From NCBI GenBank assembly GCA_003523945.1, contig DOFS01000413.1, positions 1-29,848 of the forward strand: a stretch of DNA of 29,848 nucleotides, read 5' to 3'. Positions 26,832-29,848 of the stretch are shown in pieces. This DNA is from Nitrospiraceae bacterium. GTDB taxonomy: Bacteria; Nitrospirota; Nitrospiria; Nitrospirales; UBA8639. The notes under the pieces were generated by a model. It was not told the DNA's origin. It saw only the letters and a program-made list of their open reading frames with translations, and searched no databases. Numbering within the stretch: position 1 is the stretch's first letter; each line of letters starts with the position of its first letter. A program made the translations under genes and the position numbers.

Positions 26832-26856
26832 ATTCCCGCAAGTTTTTAGTGGGAAT
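26832..26856. repeat. REP-like imperfect palindrome
   Basis: ATTCCCGC (26832-26839) and GTGGGAAT (26849-26856) form a 7-of-8 inverted repeat around AAGTTTTTA. The flanks TGTC...CTAT resemble the widespread GTCATTCCCGC...GCGGGAATC family of repetitive extragenic palindromes, which are mobilised by RAYT (REP-associated) transposases. Only one copy is visible in the window, so the repeat assignment rests on resemblance. Confidence 0.55.
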
Positions 26857-27107
26857 CTATCTTCTTGTGTGTATGTGAGATATCGTCTTGTCCCGTCGCT
26901 CAAAGAGGTTGACCTGAGGACACTCAACCCAGGGTCGGTGGTCATGATGAAGAATAGGTCCCTTGGCCGGATCAGAGTATGATCCTGTCGGCTGTTGTGT
27001 GATGGAGAGACGCGAACTCTATTTTGTTTTGGCGCGTCACGAGCATTTTTCTGGCACGCAGGTCAGTTCCGCCGGCATGATAGCGCTGTAAACTCAGATT
27101 TCTCTGA

Positions 27108-27156
27108 TTGACTTTATGTTTCCTCAAAAGTACCATTTGTACAATTCGTACGTTCC
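27108..27156 (+). promoter_or_regulatory. Promoter with three-repeat operator of the Phd/RelE pair
   Basis: TTGACT (27108-27113), an exact 17-nt spacer and TACCAT (27131-27136) form a good sigma70-type promoter. Overlapping the -10 and the start region are three direct 9-bp units beginning at 27130, 27139 and 27148: GTACCATTT, GTACAATTC and GTACGTTCC. Each begins with the palindrome GTAC. Phd/YefM antitoxins bind repeats at their own promoters, so this is the likely autoregulatory operator, with repression by blocking RNA polymerase. Confidence 0.6.
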
Positions 27157-27189
27157 GTTCATTTGCGAGCAATGGAAAAGAGGTAGTTC

Positions 27190-27444
27190 ATGGCACATTT
27201 ACCATCCAGCAAAGCACGAGAAGGATTTTCGGATACGATCAATCGTGTGGCATTCGGCAACGAGCGCGTGGTGTTGCGACGGCGCGGGAAGGAAGTTGCC
27301 GCCGTTGTCCCGATTGCCGACCTGCGGTTGTTGGAAGAGTTAGAAGATCGAATCGACCTCGTCGACGCCCGGGCCGCCTTGGCTGAAACCAAGAAGAAAG
27401 GCGCGAAGTCCCTTGATGGGATTCTGAAGGAACTGGGTCTTTAA
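27190..27444 (+). CDS. Phd/YefM-family antitoxin
   Basis: This 84-residue protein has the typical Phd/YefM N-terminal DNA-binding and dimerisation fold: SSKAREGFSDTINRVAFGNERVVLRRRGKEVAAVVPIADLRLLEELED, where the hallmark is the strand pair RVVLRRRGKEVAAVVP. The C-terminal helix (RAALAETKKKGAKSLDGILKELGL) is the usual toxin-wrapping tail. An AAGAGG ribosome binding site precedes the ATG. It neutralises the toxin encoded 9 bp downstream and probably represses the operon through the GTAC repeats at 27130-27156. Confidence 0.88.
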   Translation: MAHLPSSKAREGFSDTINRVAFGNERVVLRRRGKEVAAVVPIADLRLLEELEDRIDLVDARAALAETKKKGAKSLDGILKELGL

Positions 27445-27453
27445 CCCCTTCCG

Positions 27454-27714
27454 ATGGCCTATTCGATTCTCCTCGCCCCTCCCGCGGAAAGGCAGCTCAA
27501 GGCCTTGCCCCAAGCAGTTCAAAAGCGTCTGGTTAAACGTCTCAAGACGTTGCAAATTAATCCGCGTCCACAGGGCGTCAAGAAGCTGGCTGGTGAAGAT
27601 GATTTGTACCGTGTTCGGGAGGGAAGCTATCGCATCATATATACGATCCGCGAGAAGGCACTTATTGTCCTTGTTCTCACGATCGGCGACCGAAAAGAAA
27701 TCTACCGCTCTTGA
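27454..27714 (+). CDS. RelE/ParE-family toxin
   Basis: This 86-residue protein has full RelE length. It starts MAYSILLAPPAERQLKALPQAVQKRLVKRLKTLQINPRP and continues through the family core GVKKLAGEDDLYRVREGSYRIIYTIREKALIVLVLTIGDRKEIYR. The Arg in YRVREGSYRIIY and the terminal GDRKEIYR are the conserved active-site region of RelE-type ribosome-dependent mRNA interferases, which favours RelE over ParE gyrase poisons. It lies 9 bp after the antitoxin, in the standard antitoxin-first order. No damage is visible, so the module is probably active. Confidence 0.88.
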   Translation: MAYSILLAPPAERQLKALPQAVQKRLVKRLKTLQINPRPQGVKKLAGEDDLYRVREGSYRIIYTIREKALIVLVLTIGDRKEIYRS

Positions 27715-27739
27715 TCAATGGCCATCATTCAGAAGGCGG

Positions 27740-28036
27740 GTAGTTGCGGGTGCGACGGCAAAGGCCGGGCTCCCGCAAGCACAGGAGTCTGCCATCAAAT
27801 GGCACGCGGACGCGGTTCTGGTCCAAATCATCACCGTATCAGGAAATATGGAGGGCTCCGCGGAGAAGTGGAGCTTTCTCTTCCATTCACCGCAGGCTCC
27901 AAGGCTCGAAAAGCCAGGGCGCCTATTGGAATATTGACAGTGATCTGGCGGAAGGAAGAAGTACGATCATCAACCCCAAAACAGGGAAGTTCTTCAGTCA
28001 CCAGGCACTCAAGTAGATGGTAGTGAAGACTTTAGG
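27740..28036 (+). pseudogene. Truncated, frameshifted copy of the exported-protein gene at 5257-5784
   Basis: The segment reads AGATAKAGLPQAQESAIKWHADAVLV, then SGNMEGSAEKWSFLFHSPQA, in one frame. It then shifts to another frame for KSQGAYWNIDSDLAEGRSTIINPKTGKFF and ends in a TAG. Against the intact gene the signal peptide is missing, and 179 bp matching 5487-5665 are deleted; 179 is not a multiple of 3, which explains the shift. By hand count about 16 of about 140 bases differ in the first block, so identity is near 89%. Similarity continues roughly 20 nt past the stop codon, so this is a DNA segment duplication rather than protein convergence. It starts 25 bp after the RelE stop. Confidence 0.88.
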
Positions 28037-28078
28037 AGCTAACCACATTAGCTTTTCCATTTAATTATTGTTGTGCCT

Positions 28079-28115
28079 TACAATAGAAGAATAAAATCGG
28101 CAACTCCACGGAGTT
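28079..28115 (+). promoter_or_regulatory. Leader of the PD-(D/E)XK gene: -10 box and palindrome over the ribosome binding site
   Basis: TACAAT (28079-28084) is a 5/6 match to the -10 consensus in an AT-rich stretch, though no good -35 precedes it. Downstream, AACTCC-AC-GGAGTT (28102-28115) is a perfect inverted repeat whose right arm contains the GGAG ribosome binding site, 11 nt before the ATG. The site could be masked in RNA or bound by a repressor as DNA. Confidence 0.4.
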
Positions 28116-28124
28116 AATCTCAGA

Positions 28125-29420
28125 ATGGCTAGAAGGAACAGAAGGGGACTACGTCTTCCAATTATAACTATAGGTCCTTTTGAATCTATGGCAGGCGATT
28201 CTAAAGTATTAGAAAATGGAAAAGATGAAGATTACGTCACAGTAATGCGTTTTGTGCTCCCTCTTGATGAGGAAGAATTCGTGCCAGAGACCTATTCTGT
28301 TACTAGTGCTGCTTGGGATTCGCCTATTGAAATCAAGCTTTATCAAATAGAAGATGCATCTGAAGATCAAATATTTCAATGGGGAAAAATATTTTCTTTA
28401 GGTGCAAATATGCAACTTCAAAATTTGCCATTTTCTATTTTTTCAGACAATCGAGGTAAGTACCCCTGTTTTTTTGCTCAGATAGTGTTTCCATTTCGAT
28501 TGAATGACTGGCGGAATCCAAGTCAAGAAAAGATAGAACAAAAAAATTTAACAGGCATATATAGCAAAGACAAACTTTTGGCTTTGGAAATACTAAATAA
28601 GTTATTTGCTAGTGAGAAATATTCAAAAGACGTGCGTCTCCTGGAATACGAGGATGTAACAAATTTTGTCGAAACGTATTTTCGGAAAGGTCATTCTCAG
28701 GCCCATTTATATCAGCATCTCATCCTACTAGATTCGAGAAATGCTTTTGAGGAAGGTATCGAAGAATTCTTAGGTGATGACCTATGGGACCATGTTTCTG
28801 GATTTGTGAGAAAAAAAGAAGGGGAAGCCATAAATACCGAAGCTGATTTACATGAAATCGTAATGGAAGTCATTATAGATATCATCAAGCATCAGATAGA
28901 AAATAGAAACTGGATACAGGCTTTTTGGAATGATACACATAAAACTAAGATCAAAGGGAAAATGATATCTATCCCAAAACAACCAAAAAGGGAACCTTCC
29001 ATACAACCAACCTTACAAGTATTGCTTTGTATCTCATTGAACCCCTTGGGAGTCCACGTAGAAAGAGAAACTGCCGAGGGGGTTGGGTCACTTGATTTTA
29101 AATGTTTATTTACCACAAAAGATGGTACCCCACTATGTGTGCTGGTTGAATTTAAATTGGCGCATGGAGATATTAAGCACGGTTTAGAGAAGCAATTGCC
29201 AGCCTACCTTACTGCCAATAAATCCAATCACGGTATATATTTGATAATGTGGTTTAAAGATGAGGAAGGCCGCGTTTTCAAAAAGCCACAGGGGCGTACA
29301 AAAATGGAGATGATCGCACAGCTCAACCAGATTGCAGAGTCAATTTACCAAGAGAAGGGATTCATTATTACTACAGAAATGATAGATGCCTCAGTCAGAC
29401 CATCAGCTTCAAATTTGTGA
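28125..29420 (+). CDS. AT-rich protein with a C-terminal PD-(D/E)XK nuclease-like domain
   Basis: This is a 431-residue protein of no family I can name. The N-terminal 280 or so residues have no recognised motif but include WDSPIEIKLYQIEDASEDQIFQW and aromatic, acidic segments. The C-terminal part has a PD-(D/E)XK signature: GSLDFK with Asp324, then VLVEFKLAHG with Glu342 and Lys344, then EKQLPAYL with Gln357. This Asp...ExK...Q order is typical of restriction-endonuclease-fold proteins, including many in phage-defence systems. Its composition is strongly AT-rich (17/60 G+C by hand count at 28381-28440), unlike all its neighbours, so it was probably acquired horizontally. It has no partner gene beside it. 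Nuclease activity is inferred from the motif only. Confidence 0.7.
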   Translation: MARRNRRGLRLPIITIGPFESMAGDSKVLENGKDEDYVTVMRFVLPLDEEEFVPETYSVTSAAWDSPIEIKLYQIEDASEDQIFQWGKIFSLGANMQLQNLPFSIFSDNRGKYPCFFAQIVFPFRLNDWRNPSQEKIEQKNLTGIYSKDKLLALEILNKLFASEKYSKDVRLLEYEDVTNFVETYFRKGHSQAHLYQHLILLDSRNAFEEGIEEFLGDDLWDHVSGFVRKKEGEAINTEADLHEIVMEVIIDIIKHQIENRNWIQAFWNDTHKTKIKGKMISIPKQPKREPSIQPTLQVLLCISLNPLGVHVERETAEGVGSLDFKCLFTTKDGTPLCVLVEFKLAHGDIKHGLEKQLPAYLTANKSNHGIYLIMWFKDEEGRVFKKPQGRTKMEMIAQLNQIAESIYQEKGFIITTEMIDASVRPSASNL

Positions 29421-29524
29421 TTCGCCATAATGAAGGGCCTACCCCAAAGGCTTGCTCCAGACTACCTATCGTCGGTTTTTCTACGTCACTCGAAAATGAT
29501 TCATACTCTAGTTAAGCGAGAGTT

Positions 29525-29544
29525 CCCCGTCTGGGAAGGCGGGG
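29525..29544. other. GC-rich hairpin between convergent genes
   Basis: CCCCGT (29525-29530) can pair with GCGGGG (29539-29544), giving five Watson-Crick pairs and one G-U around an 8-nt loop. It lies between the convergent nuclease-like gene and the ATPase gene, where a terminator is expected, but neither strand has a T run after it. Confidence 0.25.
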
Positions 29545-29560
29545 GTGCCGGGCTGATTTG

Positions 29561-29848
29561 TTACTGGCGAGAGAACCAGCCGCGACGCCTGACCCATTTT
29601 TCCAGTTCTACTGCAAAAAATACGATTGTTGAAAGGATGAGGCAGAGGCCTAATTGGTCCAGAGTTAAGGGTATAGTATGGAAGATAGGATTGAGGAACG
29701 GCACGTAGACGGTGCCCATTTGAAGGGTGAATGTGAGGACCACGGCTCCTAATAACCATAAATTGCTCAACGGCCCTCGCTGGAAAAAAGAATCTTGCTC
29801 CGAACGAATCGCCAGCACATGGCCCATTTGGGAGAGGGTGAGGACGGT
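29561..29848 (-). CDS. Cation-transporting P-type ATPase, C-terminal fragment (cut by window edge)
   Basis: The frame is open to the right edge and encodes the last 95 residues of a P2-type (Ca2+/cation) ATPase. The sequence LTLSQMGHVLAIRSEQDSFF followed by SNLWLLGAVVLTFTLQMGTVYVPFLNPIFHTIPLTLDQL is the characteristic Cation_ATPase_C region (M8-M10). The final helix LCLILSTIVFFAVELEKWVRR carries the conserved VELEKWVRR end. An internal Met at 29827 is not the start; the coding frame continues upstream as TVLTLSQ. The transported ion cannot be told from this part. Confidence 0.9.
   Translation of the reverse strand, partial: TVLTLSQMGHVLAIRSEQDSFFQRGPLSNLWLLGAVVLTFTLQMGTVYVPFLNPIFHTIPLTLDQLGLCLILSTIVFFAVELEKWVRRRGWFSRQ

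Larger units (their letters stand above)
26671..27189. other. 520-bp divergent region between two antitoxin operons
   Basis: This region carries the DUF433 ribosome binding site at its left end, an REP-like palindrome at 26832-26856, and the Phd/RelE promoter with its repeats at the right. Between them (about 26860-27105) I see no family-recognisable gene and no tRNA. A TACAAT box on the minus strand just upstream of the DUF433 gene could be its -10, but no matching -35 was found. Confidence 0.5.

Noticed and set aside
26860..27105. tRNA or small RNA gene in the gap before the Phd/RelE promoter
   Set aside because: I found no cloverleaf arms or conserved T-loop sequence; no RNA gene can be supported.
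27718..28023. Reading the 27.7-28.0 kb segment as a new small gene
   Set aside because: Base-level similarity to the intact gene at 5257-5784, split across two frames, shows it is a degraded copy.

Overview
The window looks like Gram-negative bacterial chromosome. Most of the coding sequence is moderately GC-rich, there are Sec and lipoprotein-type signal sequences, and an REP-like palindrome of a type common in Gram-negative genomes is present. The overall gene style suggests an environmental lineage, possibly Nitrospirota, but nothing here fixes the taxonomy. Only two genes look like ordinary chromosomal backbone: ychF at the left, and the C-terminal end of a cation-transporting P-type ATPase running off the right edge.

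Left part (1-5.8 kb): ychF and a beta-helix surface lipoprotein lie on the minus strand. On the plus strand follow a soluble orphan histidine kinase, a small two-helix membrane protein, and a small exported protein of unknown function.

Centre (6.4-25.8 kb): a complete Tc (toxin complex) locus, all on the plus strand and about 19.5 kb long. It encodes a 2652-residue TcB-TcC fusion with a C-terminal toxin tip of clearly lower GC, a 172-residue membrane-anchored accessory protein, and a TcA translocator split into two genes (2408 and 1114 residues). In known Tc systems TcA forms a pentameric receptor-binding pore. TcB and TcC form a closed RHS cocoon that holds the autoproteolytically cut toxin, which is injected into the target cell. 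All required parts are visible. The toxin tip (about 299 residues) matches no family I can name, but it carries an HExxxH motif that suggests a zinc metalloenzyme.

Right part (25.9-29.4 kb): an accessory zone of small toxin-antitoxin genes and decaying fragments. It contains an antitoxin-like HTH protein with no partner, a DUF433 antitoxin overlapping the wreck of its DUF5615 toxin, and an apparently intact Phd/RelE pair with a promoter overlapped by three 9-bp repeats. It also has a truncated, frameshifted second copy of the exported protein from the left side of the Tc locus, and an AT-rich PD-(D/E)XK-type gene. The two copies of the exported-protein gene lie in direct orientation on either side of the Tc genes. 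This suggests the whole segment was inserted, duplicated or rearranged as a unit.
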